Positions 37,148-47,128 of a stretch of 64,000 nt of DNA are shown in pieces; position 1 is the stretch's first letter, and every line of letters starts with the position of its first letter. The position numbers and the translations under genes are program-made. The notes under the pieces were generated by a model. The model was not told the origin of the DNA. It searched no databases and was given only the letters and a program-made list of their open reading frames with translations. The stretch is from Xylaria sp. FL1777 (Eukaryota > Ascomycota > Sordariomycetes > Xylariales > Xylariaceae): contig MU400533.1 of NCBI GenBank assembly GCA_022578965.1, positions 365,194 to 429,193 on the forward strand, written 5' to 3'.

Positions 37148-38069
37148 ATGAAGAGTCCACAGCATATATTGACCTTCGCCCTTGCTTTGTCGCCCTTGGC
37201 AGCGGCGTGGTCTGAGTGGTTACCTGCAATAGATTCTCTGGTGGTACGGCAGGACGATGCATCCTCCAGTAAGTGCCCTGAGAGAGTTCGAGATTTTGAC
37301 ATCCTTCGACGCATATTAATGTTGTTTAGGTCAAGGAGACCAACCTACGAAGACGCCGTCGCCCGGAAGCTCAGCTACTAGTGTTGTATCCCAAGAAACC
37401 GGCTCCGCCAAGCCCACTCAAACCAACAAAGGTGACGGGTCCTCTACCGGCACCACGACAACGACAAAATCCGGTACGGGAACCAGCAAAACCAGCAAAA
37501 CAACCGGCGCGAAGCACACTACGTTCAATGCGTTAGACCCGGCCGGTGGCGTAGCCTTCCTCGACCCGCCGGTAACAGCAGCCATGACGTTGTACCGAAT
37601 CGACAATACGGATCCCATCACCTGGAAGTGGAACTACACTTCGCTTCAGGGAACGCCATCAGCCATCGACGTGCTTATCTCGTGCTCCAAGGCGACAGCG
37701 ACGTGGACGTTGACGCAGAACATGACGTTCGCGCCCACTGCCACCTTCACATGGGACTCGAACAAGTTCCAGCAGGAGCAGATTGGGAACCAGCTTCCCG
37801 TCGAGCAGTACACGCTCCTTGTCCACGACGCGGCCGGATCCTTTACCGACACTCCCGAGGCCGGATACCTCGCCCCGTATGCCGGCTTCCAGTTCGGCCT
37901 GTACACGGCTAAGCCCTACGAGAACCTTAACCAGTGGAAGTGCGCCACCTGCAGCGCGGCACCCGGTGGCCCCCTCGAGCGCCAGGCCCTCGGCTTCGCC
38001 GTCACCATGACTCTGCTTACCGTCCTCAGCTTCACGTGGTACGTGACGGGAATCGCATCGCTGATATAA
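37148..38069 (+). CDS. secreted/membrane-anchored fungal protein, DUF7137-like
   Basis: Two exons: 37148-37268 and 37330-38069, giving 286 aa; the intron has a GTAAGT donor and a TTTAG acceptor. The start MKSPQHILTFALALSPLAAA is a clear signal peptide. A Ser/Thr/Lys-rich low-complexity stalk follows (about residues 40-100). The conserved globular part then has DPAGGVAFLDPPVTAAM, ITWKWNYTSLQGTPSAIDVL, VEQYTLLVHDAAGSF and KCATCSAAPGGP. The C-terminus is hydrophobic (ALGFAVTMTLLTVLSFTWYV), suggesting a membrane anchor or GPI signal. The pattern matches a fungal family I know as DUF7137, with no established function; the family name is recalled, not searched. It probably faces the cell surface. 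It converges on the CDK11-like gene. Confidence 0.83.
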
Positions 38070-38741
38070 TCACAAGCAGATAAAAAAGGGACTATATCAG
38101 TTTGTTATCGTTTTAATTTGCATCCAGTGCATACACTCACTCTATCTCTAATGGATAGAGAGAGAGAGAGCAACAATCTGGATTCGGCGGACAAACAACC
38201 AATTGCATCATCATCATCCTTGTTATGCACGCATATATCACGCAAATTTAGTAATAATTATTACCGGGGAAATCTGGAGAAAGATACTACTATATTGGGA
38301 CGAGGACAGGGCGTTATTCATGAACTTGCTTGTTTATAACTGTATCTATTTGGATATTTAACTAGTACTAAGTATACAGTCGATCATTAATGGCTTTATG
38401 CTGCAGTCACTCAAACAAATTTACGGGACCTATTTAGTCAGAGATAGCTGGCATGAAGGGTGAAAAGGAGGATCCAGTAGGATTTAAAACGCATCAGAAG
38501 AAAAGGTGCTCAGCAAGCCGATCAGATGAACCGTAGAATTTGCAAGTAGGAAGCGTTTCCCACGAGAGTACCATACGTAGCTCTTACATCACCCACGCTT
38601 AAATGTCTTAAAACAATTGGCTTTAGTCCTAAAATATACGGTTACACACACGCACGGTTCGGTATAAGAAGCGGAAGTAAGGGGGGATGTATGTTGAGGT
38701 AGGTTGGATTGATGACGTTATTCTCTTCTTCGGGACTATTA
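38070..38741. other. convergent intergenic region
   Basis: About 670 bp lies between the stops of the DUF7137-like gene and the kinase gene. It has a short GA repeat near 38155-38170 and no supported gene. Confidence 0.5.
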
Positions 38742-40166
38742 TCAAACCATGCGTAACGAAAACCCGCCACCGCGCTCTTCCTTGTCTCTGCCGGCAAATA
38801 TGCCGCTGAAGTCCACGGCTCCCAGCGCGGCGGCCTGGCCGCGTCCCGGGGCGTTGGGGGTGTCGTGCCGCCTCCTGCGCTCCTGTCCGGCCTTGCTGGG
38901 GAACGTGGGGAACATGGCCTCGTGCTTGGGCTTGGGGTACTGGCTGAAATACTCGTGCTGCAGCATCGCCCGGGCCGTGGGCCGGGCGTCCGGGTTCAGA
39001 GACAGGAGGCCCGAGAGCAGGGCGCTGCCGGCGGCGGTGAGCAGCGGGAACCGGGCGCGGATGACGGAGCCCGTGGATGACGGCGCGTTCTTGGAGGGCA
39101 GACGCAGGGAGCGCGCGTTGGGCAGCCGTCGGAACCCCGGCCACGACTCGTCCGTCGGGATCCCGCAGAGCTCGAAGATCTTCGTCAGCGTGTCCACCTC
39201 GTTCTTACCGGGCAGCAGGGCCTCCCGCGTCAACATCTCCGCGAAGATACACCCCACGCTCCACATGTCGATGGGGGCGCCGTACGTCTTCGTCCCCAGG
39301 AGCAGCTCCGGCGCCCGATACCACAGCGTCACGACTAGCTGTGTCAGGTCCGGGGCTGGGTCGCCCACATACCGCGCCATGCCGAAGTCGGCGATCTTGA
39401 GCTGACCCCGGTTGTTGAGCAGCAGGTTCGACGTCTTGAGATCACGATGCAGAATCCAGTTGTCGTGGAGATAGGCCACGCCGCTCGCGAGCTGGAGCAG
39501 GAGCGTCTTGATCTCAGAGGCGAGGAACGGCTCCGGCATGTCCTCGAGGATGCCCTTAAGATCATGCTCGACAAACTCGAGAACAAGAAAGATGTTCTCG
39601 ATCCGCGACGTGTCCTCGCCCACCACGACCTCTCGGAGTTTGACAATGTTCTTGTGCGAGCAGTCTTTCAGGATCTGTATCTCCCGCAATCCCGTCTCCG
39701 GTAGTCCTGTTCGCGTCGACTCGTCGTTATCGAGCTTGAGTCGCTTGAGCGCCACCACTTCGCCCGTCTTGATCTCCCTCGCCCTCGCCACCCAGCCGTA
39801 GGCCCCCTCCTCAATGTCGTTCAGCTTGTCGTAGTTCTCGACGCTGCGCGAGGGTGCCCACCCGCCGGCCTCGAAGCGCAGAAGCTTCACGTTCTCGGTG
39901 TCGCCAGTGCCACCATTTTCTCTTTCGGGTGTGAGCTTCCGTCGCTTGGCGGGTGGCCTGTCGCCTTCTGCCTCGTCCTGCTGCTGTTGGGCTTGTGCTT
40001 GTGCTTCCTGTTGTCGCGCCGCTTCGGCCGCGGCGCGTTGCCTTTCCTGCTCTGCCTTGGCTGTCTTCTCGGCTTTTAATCGCTTCTTCTCCTCCTTCTC
40101 TTTCTTGAGCTTCGCCTCTCGCGCTGCGTCTTCCTCGGTGTTGGCCCAGCGTGATTTACTCGCCAT
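38742..40166 (-). CDS. cyclin-dependent kinase, CDK11 (PITSLRE)-like
   Basis: Intronless, 474 aa. Residues 1-90 are a highly charged Lys/Glu/Gln coiled-coil-like extension with an NLS-like PPAKRRK. The kinase domain begins near 110: Gly loop EEGAYGWV, catalytic Lys141 (VALKRLKL), the alphaC motif PETGLRE at 156-162 in the position of PITSLRE, HRDLKTSN (240-247), DFG (260-262) and the T-loop LVVTLWYRAPE with Thr280 as the likely activating phosphosite. The family pairs with cyclin L and acts in transcription and pre-mRNA splicing; fission yeast Ppk23 is a comparable protein. The coding sequence is markedly GC-rich compared with flanking DNA. It is divergent from the NDUFAF7-like gene, with 445 bp between starts. 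Confidence 0.93.
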   Translation of the reverse strand: MASKSRWANTEEDAAREAKLKKEKEEKKRLKAEKTAKAEQERQRAAAEAARQQEAQAQAQQQQDEAEGDRPPAKRRKLTPERENGGTGDTENVKLLRFEAGGWAPSRSVENYDKLNDIEEGAYGWVARAREIKTGEVVALKRLKLDNDESTRTGLPETGLREIQILKDCSHKNIVKLREVVVGEDTSRIENIFLVLEFVEHDLKGILEDMPEPFLASEIKTLLLQLASGVAYLHDNWILHRDLKTSNLLLNNRGQLKIADFGMARYVGDPAPDLTQLVVTLWYRAPELLLGTKTYGAPIDMWSVGCIFAEMLTREALLPGKNEVDTLTKIFELCGIPTDESWPGFRRLPNARSLRLPSKNAPSSTGSVIRARFPLLTAAGSALLSGLLSLNPDARPTARAMLQHEYFSQYPKPKHEAMFPTFPSKAGQERRRRHDTPNAPGRGQAAALGAVDFSGIFAGRDKEERGGGFSLRMV

Positions 40167-40611
40167 GGTGTTGGGGAGGGGTGTGGTTGGGGATAGAGAT
40201 CGATTGGGCTATCGCGTAATCATTGTTTAGGTCTAGTTTTGGGGGTTGTTGACGTCGCTGAGGTTGGGTATCTGAAAGACGCGTAACGAATACGAATTAT
40301 CTCAATAGCAATTGAAACGAATTGGTATTGACTGGAAATTGTGAAGGGAAATAAAGTTTGTATAAAGTTCGAGGTTGGTTGCAATAATCGGAGAATAGTC
40401 GGGCTAAATGGAACTAAATTCCCGGCAGCTGTTTTACCTTTTTGAAGCTCTATCTACACTAATACCAAAGGTATAAGCTCGGAAGCTTGAGCTTTCCCAA
40501 TCCACATATACATTTGCAAGCTCCCAACAATCACATTTCATAATTAGATTCCTCTTTTCCTCCACTGCTTCTCTTAATCTCATAAAATGAGAAAATAAAA
40601 CTTTGGCCCAA
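40167..40611. promoter_or_regulatory. bidirectional promoter region
   Basis: A 445-bp gap separates the ATG codons of the CDK11-like kinase (-) and the NDUFAF7-like gene (+), so both promoters must sit here. No specific element is recognisable. Confidence 0.55.
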
Positions 40612-42249
40612 ATGAGGTCAACTATTTTGCGCTCAGCCAGGGCCGGGCTCGGATATGCATCCCACAGACCTATGTTACAAACGCCTAGTTTCGTATACCG
40701 GAACTCCAGGAGCTTATCGGCGACGCCGTCGAGAAGAGAGGAAGAGAGAAAATGGTCGACCCCACTGGCCAAGCAGCTGGCTGAAGCTATCAATGTATGT
40801 CGCTCGAATCTTACAAGAAGGCAGGGAGAGAAAAACCTAAGATCAGTTCAGATTACTGGCCCGGTGCCACTTGCGAGCTACATGCGCATGTGTCTCACGG
40901 CGGATGTTGGAGGGTACTACACGGGGGCAATTGAAGCTGGCCGCGACCAGTTCGGGCAAAAGGGCGACTTCATAACGTCGCCTGAGATATCTCAAATCTT
41001 TGGGGAGTTGATTGGAATCTGGTTCGTCGCAGAATGGATGTCTCAGGGTCGTCCACGGTCAGGCGTCGAGCTCATCGAGGTCGGCCCGGGCCGAGGGACG
41101 TTGATGGATGATATACTACGGGTGAGCCCCTATCTTGACTCCTAGGATAAAGACACAAGTCATAGTAACGTTATGCAACAGACTATCCGCAACTTCAAAG
41201 ACATGGCATCTGCCATCGACGCCGTGTACATGGTCGAGGCAAGCAAACAGTTGCGCGTGTCGCAGAAGAATCTCCTCTGCGGCGAAGACGCTGCGATGCG
41301 CGAATCCAAGGAAGGCTGGCACAGCACATGCAAGTACTCGGACCTACCGATCGTCTGGTCAGACTCAATCAAGGCCGTGCCGCAGCAGGCAAGCAAAACC
41401 CCCTTCATCGTGGCGCACGAGTTCTTCGACGCGCTTCCCATCCACGCCTTCCAGGTTGTCGAGGTACCGCCGACACAGCAGCCCGTCACATCAAGTGGCA
41501 GCCCACGCTCCGCCTCAACCACCACGTCATACCCGACGCGCCAATGGCGTGAAATGGTAGTTTCACCGACGCCTGAAGGCACAACTCATGCTGACCTCGG
41601 CACGCCAAAATCCGCACAACACGAGCCAGTCCCAGAATTCCAACTCACGCTCAGTCCTTCACAAACTCGACACGCAACCTACCTCCCAGAGTCATCCGCG
41701 CGGTACCGCGCACTGCGCTCCATGCCCGGCGCTCTGATCGAAGTATGTCCGGACGCAACTCTATACGCCTCGGACTTCGCGACACGCATCGGCGGGTCGC
41801 AGGCGAACCCGAAGCCGCGCCCGTCCGGCGCGGCGCTGATCCTAGACTACGGCCCAGCAGACACGATACCGACGAACTCTCTCCGCGGGATCCGGCAGCA
41901 CGCGCGCGTAAGCCCCTTCGCGGCCCCGGGTCTCGTGGACCTCAGCGCCGACGTCGACTTCCTGGCCCTAGTGGAGACGGCGACCCGCGCGAGCGAGGGC
42001 GTCGAGTGCCACGGTCCCGTCGAGCAGGCCCATTTCCTCGAGAGCATGGGGATCGCGCAGCGCGCCGAGATGTTGACGAGGAATGCCGGCGACGACGACG
42101 CCAGGAAGGCCGAGATCGAGAGGGCGTGGAGGCGCCTTGTCGACCGCGGTCCCGGCGGCATGGGCAAGGTGTACAAGGCGCTCGCTATACTTCCTGAGAA
42201 CGCCGGCAGGAGACGGCCTGTTGGTTTTGGCGGCGATGTAAGCGCCTAG
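40612..42249 (+). CDS. mitochondrial complex I assembly arginine methyltransferase, NDUFAF7/MidA family
   Basis: Three exons: 40612-40794, 40852-41121 and 41182-42249, giving 506 aa, all in phase 0. The ATG at 40612 is chosen; the upstream in-frame codon is TTG. The N-terminus ([15 protein letters not shown]) is Arg/Ser-rich and suits a mitochondrial presequence. The family signatures are [34 protein letters not shown], the SAM-binding [35 protein letters not shown] and a GAALILDYG motif. The enzyme methylates an Arg of the NDUFS2 subunit during complex I assembly. Compared with the core family there are Pro/Thr/Ser-rich insertions around residues 235-290. The gene converges on the GOST-type gene. 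Confidence 0.92.
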
Positions 42250-42732
42250 CTTAGCCCCAGCGTGCGGGACGAGACGTGTATATTACCAATGTAAATCATA
42301 ACTACGTACATATATCTTACCTTGAGTACGATGCCATGCTACGATCACGCACCAAGACAATGGAGACGCTTTGTACGAAATGATGTTCGATAATCATAAG
42401 ATAATAACAGTATACTCGCCGGTAATTCTCAATACATCTTCGATCCTCAGCAGCCAGCTTTGTTATACGACATGCGAGTTCCTCATATAATCCCTCCGTA
42501 AGCTCAGTGGAACCCCACGCGAGCGAGAGCTCTCCCTCCTATCAGGCCCAAAGTGAACGACAAATTACATTTAAAGACCATTTTGCCTCGGAAGCAATTA
42601 TGATTGCGAATCAATGCCTCCAACGCCTCGTAGAGTCTCTATGTTAGTACAGTGATGAAACACGCAACAACTTGAGTATGCATTTTAGCAGTGCCCTTCT
42701 CTTAACCCGTCTTTATCTTCGACCACAATTCC
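42250..42732. other. convergent intergenic region
   Basis: About 480 bp of 3' sequence lies between the NDUFAF7-like and GOST-type genes. No gene is seen. Confidence 0.5.
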
Positions 42733-44726
42733 CTATTTGTTCTTTCCTACAAGATTCGATCCTTCTCCTCCTTCTTCCTCATCGTCACTAAACTTGTCAC
42801 CATCCTCACCGACGGCGAATATTGTCTCGCCGTCAAATGAGTCGCGCGGGGACTCTAGTTTTGCCGGGGCTCTACTTGTCCCCTGCGAGGCTACACCAGC
42901 ACCATTTCCTGGCGCCGCTTGCGGCTTCGTGGTCTTCATCCCGACCTGTGCTTCCTCATCGTCATCGGAGTCATCCGGTGCCCCCACATCGGCGAATTCG
43001 AAGCCGCCATCTTCGTCTTGAGCAATCTCGTCACTCATTGCGAATCGGCGATTGTTTGCAGTTGGTCGCCATACGTAGGCAACCCAAGCCACATCAGCGA
43101 AGTAGACAAGATTCAGCCAACCATCGAGCACGAACCACCGAGACTTCCAATGGAAAGGAACGTAATCAGGGTCAGAAGCTGAAGCAAAAGAGAAAGAGTT
43201 GAAGAAGAAGAAACCGAAGATAACAAGGATGCTAAGCAGGATGCACCACCAGAGTTTCCTGTACATCGCCTCTTTAGCAGTCTGCTTGCGCTCACGCAAG
43301 TCCTTAAGCGTAAAGTTCAGCGAGTTCAGAGTCCACACGTAGAAGGCAGTCAAAGTGCCAGCAAGGGGAAGCACAATGAGGAGTACGAAAGGTCCTAGTA
43401 GCGGTCAGTAAACTCTGATTCGGTGCACAGTTTCAACCAAGCATACCAGCAGCGTCCGGCGAAACAAGAAGACTAGTGATCGCATAGACGAGTCCGAAAA
43501 CGAAATGAGCAATGGCTAGCCATCGAACATAAATCATTGTCTTGCCCAACGACGGTTTGACGACACCATAGCCCATACAGACGATGAGCAGGAGGAAAAA
43601 TGAGAAGGAATTGCGGAATGCGTTTAAAATAGCCACCAAGATCAGGAGAACCTTAGACCCAACGCTAGAGCCGTTCCTATTCAGGAAATCTATAATCATA
43701 AGCAACCGCACAGAGTCCGCAGTCGTGTCATGCTTACCATAGAAGCCCCAAGTCAAAAGCATCTCAACGACGAGGAATACTAGGATAGCTGTAATATAGT
43801 TCTGCACAGGTACTATCATTGCAAGTTAGCCAAAGACTAGGAGTGAATGTGAAGAATTGCTTACAGATATCATATCTATGTTGGTAGTATAAGAAAGCCC
43901 AGAATCTAATTATGGTCAGTACAGGCACGGGACTGTATCTGGTATAGCTTATCCGCAACATACACGACAACAACAGCGTAGAGGATTGTTATGCCACCGT
44001 AGAAAGGCAGTTTTGGTATCTGGCTCGCTGGAAGCTCGCCATAAGCCTCGCGAAACTCGACAACACCCTTGAACTCTTTGGTGTTAAACCCGTATGCGGC
44101 GACGCAGAAGTAGCCGGTCTTTTTAATGGGATAGTTTATGGGGCCAGCGGATTTGAGGTGTAGGGCTTTAGTCAAAATCAGGTTTCCCGACTTCTCCGTC
44201 GCATTCGGAGCCACAATCCATTCTCCCAGATGGGATTCCTCGCAGAGGTTAAGCTTGACGTTGTCTTCGTTGCATATCCGTTCTTTCTAGGGTGATTATT
44301 AGCACGCATCCGGCGTAGTCGGTATCCATGGCGCATACAATAAACGCTTCTGGGTTGGGGAAAGCTCCAATCAAGTCCTGATCTTTCCATTCGAAGATGA
44401 TCAAGCTCACGACAGGGTCCTCGTCGGCATTAATGGAATCGTTTGGGAACACGGTGAGGATGAAGGGATCGACCGGGCCACCCCAGGCGGCTTTGCTATA
44501 CATGCCTATGGCATAAATGAGCGCACGTAGAAGCAATGGAGAGGGTGGGAGGCATACCAGCGCATTTTTGCCAGTTTTCATCGGACTGGTCCTACAACAA
44601 GTTGGGCGAGTGAGCCGGAGAGACACCTGTGGTGACTGGCACGTAACCTACTATTTGAACCTCCAAAGCCTGGACAGTCCATAAGGACAAACCCAGTACC
44701 GTCAATACTGATAACCACATCTTCAT
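42733..44726 (-). CDS. Ptm1/GOST-type seven-transmembrane protein (lung-7TM family)
   Basis: Seven exons on the minus strand: 44726-44652, 44591-44558, 44505-44339, 44286-43964, 43905-43865, 43812-43447 and 43394-42733, giving 555 aa. The start MKMWLSVLTVLGLSLWTVQA is a signal peptide. The luminal domain has QKCAGMYSKAAWGGPVDPF, SLIIFEWKDQDLIGAFP, CNEDNVKLNLCEESHLGEW and PIKKTGYFCV. The membrane core begins at ELPASQIPKLPFYGGITILY and includes FWAFLYYQHRYDILPVQNY, WGFYGKHD and further helices, seven in all. The cytoplasmic tail is acidic with low complexity. Proteins of this fold sit in Golgi/endosomal membranes and are thought to aid membrane-protein trafficking. The two exons of 34 and 41 nt are small but are needed to keep the frame and the family motifs. 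It is divergent from the cyclophilin gene. Confidence 0.9.
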
Positions 44727-45406
44727 GCTGGCGTTGTGTTAACGACGAGGCTTCGGCGCGCAAGGCAGCCTTGTCAGGCAGCGCAAATCAGTGTCCCGGT
44801 CGCGTCAGGTATCGCTTTCCGGAATGTACAACAGAGGGTATGCGATTGGGTGTGTTCTGTTCGCTACAGCCCTCTCGATGTTGATGAGGCTTCGAGATGG
44901 CACAGTGCACGGAATGGGATGGATAAGGTTTGCTCAACTTGGGAGAATTGAAGTACAACTTGCAAGTGGCATTGAGTTTAGGAGCGTTACTATAATTTTA
45001 GAAGCAAGCATTACGTTGACAACTCTGTACAGCTACTACATAAGGTACCTACCCAGGTTGGTTAGCTACCTGGGTAGGTACTATCAAAGGATCGTGTCGC
45101 GCTAGAAACATTACCACTAGAGAGCTACTGGTAGGTACCAGTACATGTATAAGTATGTACCTATCCCTTTCTAGAATAGGGTCGGTACCTTGGTAGCAGT
45201 CAGCAGTAGCCGTACTAGTCCCATATGGTTAGCACCTATTTTACTTCCTGTACCTGGGCCTAGGTACATATGTAGGTAGTGCGATAAGATAAGATAGCGG
45301 GTACCTCAAGCTCAGCTTCGCGCTGCATTATACATCTTCCTGACTGCTTACTTCTGTACGCCAGAAGGTCTGAATCTCTCACATTTCCTTGATTTACCTA
45401 TTAAAG
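44727..45406. promoter_or_regulatory. divergent upstream region with inverted repeat
   Basis: The 680 bp between the GOST-type and cyclophilin genes must hold both promoters. It contains a 13-bp inverted repeat, GTACCTACCCAGG at 45045-45057 and its complement at 45069-45081, with an 11-nt loop. Several more GGTACC/TAGGTAC words lie in 45125-45310. Confidence 0.6.
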
Positions 45407-47128
45407 ATGGGCAAAGGAACAGACAAGCTCTACATTACACATTCCGAGTGGGCTTCTTCTGACGCCTTCTCTGCGAATACCGGCTCTCGATCTAAAGCGA
45501 CGGGTGCTCCTTTTCGACGATTACCCTTCAACTTCTGCGCCGCAAGTCTCCAGCCTTTCAAAAACCCGGTTTGCACGCTCGATGGTACAATCTTTGATGC
45601 CGAAGTCATTGCAAAATGGCTGGAAAAGCGCAAAACGAACCCCGTCGACGGAAAGCCTCTCGCTGCCCGCGACCTCATCAAGCTGAATTTCTCACGGAAT
45701 GCAGATGTTGATAGTAAAGCTGCGGATGGCACAGGGAGCGATGGAAAAGGGGACTTCATTGACCCCGTTACCTTCAAGGTTTTCACAGACAATACACATG
45801 TTGTTGCTATCCGACATGGGACTTACGCGAATGTCTTTGCTTTTGACACGATCGAGAGAATGAATATCAAGGCCAAAATGTGGCGAGACTTAATGGACGA
45901 CGCCGAGTTCGGTCGCTCGGACATCATTACACTTCAAGATCCCCAGAACGCGGCCAGTAGAGATTTGAGCCAATTCAAGTATATCAAAGACGGTGAGGAG
46001 GCGGTATTGACCACCGCGCAAGAAGAGGAGCGGAAAGAGGGCAATGTCAATATCGGCGCTTTAGGCAGGGTTGGCGACAAAGTATTAAGAGCAAAAGAAG
46101 CGGTCGAAAAAGCGAGGAAAGAGCGCGAAGCTGGTCACGATATCAATCGTTCCTCGACTGCCGTAGTGAAGACAGGCGCCAGCAGTGCTCCAAAGCCAAG
46201 TATGATACAAGATAAAAAGGTAGCATATAACGCTGCAGTATATACCACTGGAAAGGCTGCAGCAAGCTTTACGAGCACGGGACTAACGCCCGAGACGAGT
46301 GGCGAACGAGCTACATTAACCGACGAGGAGTACATGCTGAAGCCTAAGCGTGTAAAAATACGGGGATATGCACGAATCGAGACAAATTTAGGCAACTTAA
46401 ATATAGAGCTTTACACTGAATATGCACCACGGGCTGTGTGGAACTTCACTCGACTTGCTCAGAAGAGTTATTACAAGGGAGTTAGCTTTCATCGGAATAT
46501 CAAAAACTTCATGATCCAGGGCGGCGACCCATCAGGAACCGGACGGGGCGGAAGTAGCATATGGGGCAAAAACTTTCAGGATGAATTCGATGGCCCGAAC
46601 ACTCATGACTCTCGTGGTGTACTAAGCATGGCGAACAAAGGGAAGAATACCAACTCGAGTCAGTTCTTCATTACATACCGACCGGTCAAACATCTTGACA
46701 GGAAACACACCATATTTGGGAAAGTTGTTGGCGGTATGGACGTTCTCAGCAAGATGGAGGCGGTCGAAACAGATGGCTCAGACCGGCCATTGAACAAGAT
46801 CTTTATGAAGGAGGTTGTGATCTACCTGGACCCTTTTGAAGAATTTCAGAAACAAAAGGCCGAGCGAGATAAAGCTGCAGAGGCCAAAGCAGAAATTGCG
46901 AGAAGAGGTGGTACCGACGATGATAAGATGACTTGGACTGGGAAACGTGTTAGAGCAGATGGTACTGTGGATCAGGGCAGTGGCGGCGTAGGGGTAGGCA
47001 AGTATCTCAAAGCAGCACTACACCAGAGCGCAGACGACGAAATCATAGAAGAGGATCTCGACACATGGGACGAACCAGTCAAAAAGAAGCCGAAAACCGG
47101 CGGGTTTGGTAATTTCGATAATTGGTAA
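45407..47128 (+). CDS. U-box cyclophilin-type peptidyl-prolyl isomerase (Cyp60/PPIL2 family)
   Basis: Intronless, 573 aa, from the ATG at 45407 (MGKGTDKLYITHSEW); upstream in-frame codons contain no ATG. The family N-terminal motif is followed by a U-box at about 39-98 (LPFNFCAASLQPFKNPVCTL, FDAEVIAKWLEKRKTNPVDG). A second U-box-like segment comes next (GDFIDPVTFKVF) with a charged linker. The cyclophilin domain at about 318-475 has VSFHRNIKNFMIQGGDPSGT with the catalytic Arg in FHR, MANKGKNTNSSQFFIT and HTIFGKVVGGMDVL. The tail is charged and ends KKPKTGGFGNFDNW. The family catalyses proline isomerisation and can act as an E3 ubiquitin ligase; it associates with spliceosomes. All expected motifs are present. 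Confidence 0.95.
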   Translation: MGKGTDKLYITHSEWASSDAFSANTGSRSKATGAPFRRLPFNFCAASLQPFKNPVCTLDGTIFDAEVIAKWLEKRKTNPVDGKPLAARDLIKLNFSRNADVDSKAADGTGSDGKGDFIDPVTFKVFTDNTHVVAIRHGTYANVFAFDTIERMNIKAKMWRDLMDDAEFGRSDIITLQDPQNAASRDLSQFKYIKDGEEAVLTTAQEEERKEGNVNIGALGRVGDKVLRAKEAVEKARKEREAGHDINRSSTAVVKTGASSAPKPSMIQDKKVAYNAAVYTTGKAAASFTSTGLTPETSGERATLTDEEYMLKPKRVKIRGYARIETNLGNLNIELYTEYAPRAVWNFTRLAQKSYYKGVSFHRNIKNFMIQGGDPSGTGRGGSSIWGKNFQDEFDGPNTHDSRGVLSMANKGKNTNSSQFFITYRPVKHLDRKHTIFGKVVGGMDVLSKMEAVETDGSDRPLNKIFMKEVVIYLDPFEEFQKQKAERDKAAEAKAEIARRGGTDDDKMTWTGKRVRADGTVDQGSGGVGVGKYLKAALHQSADDEIIEEDLDTWDEPVKKKPKTGGFGNFDNW

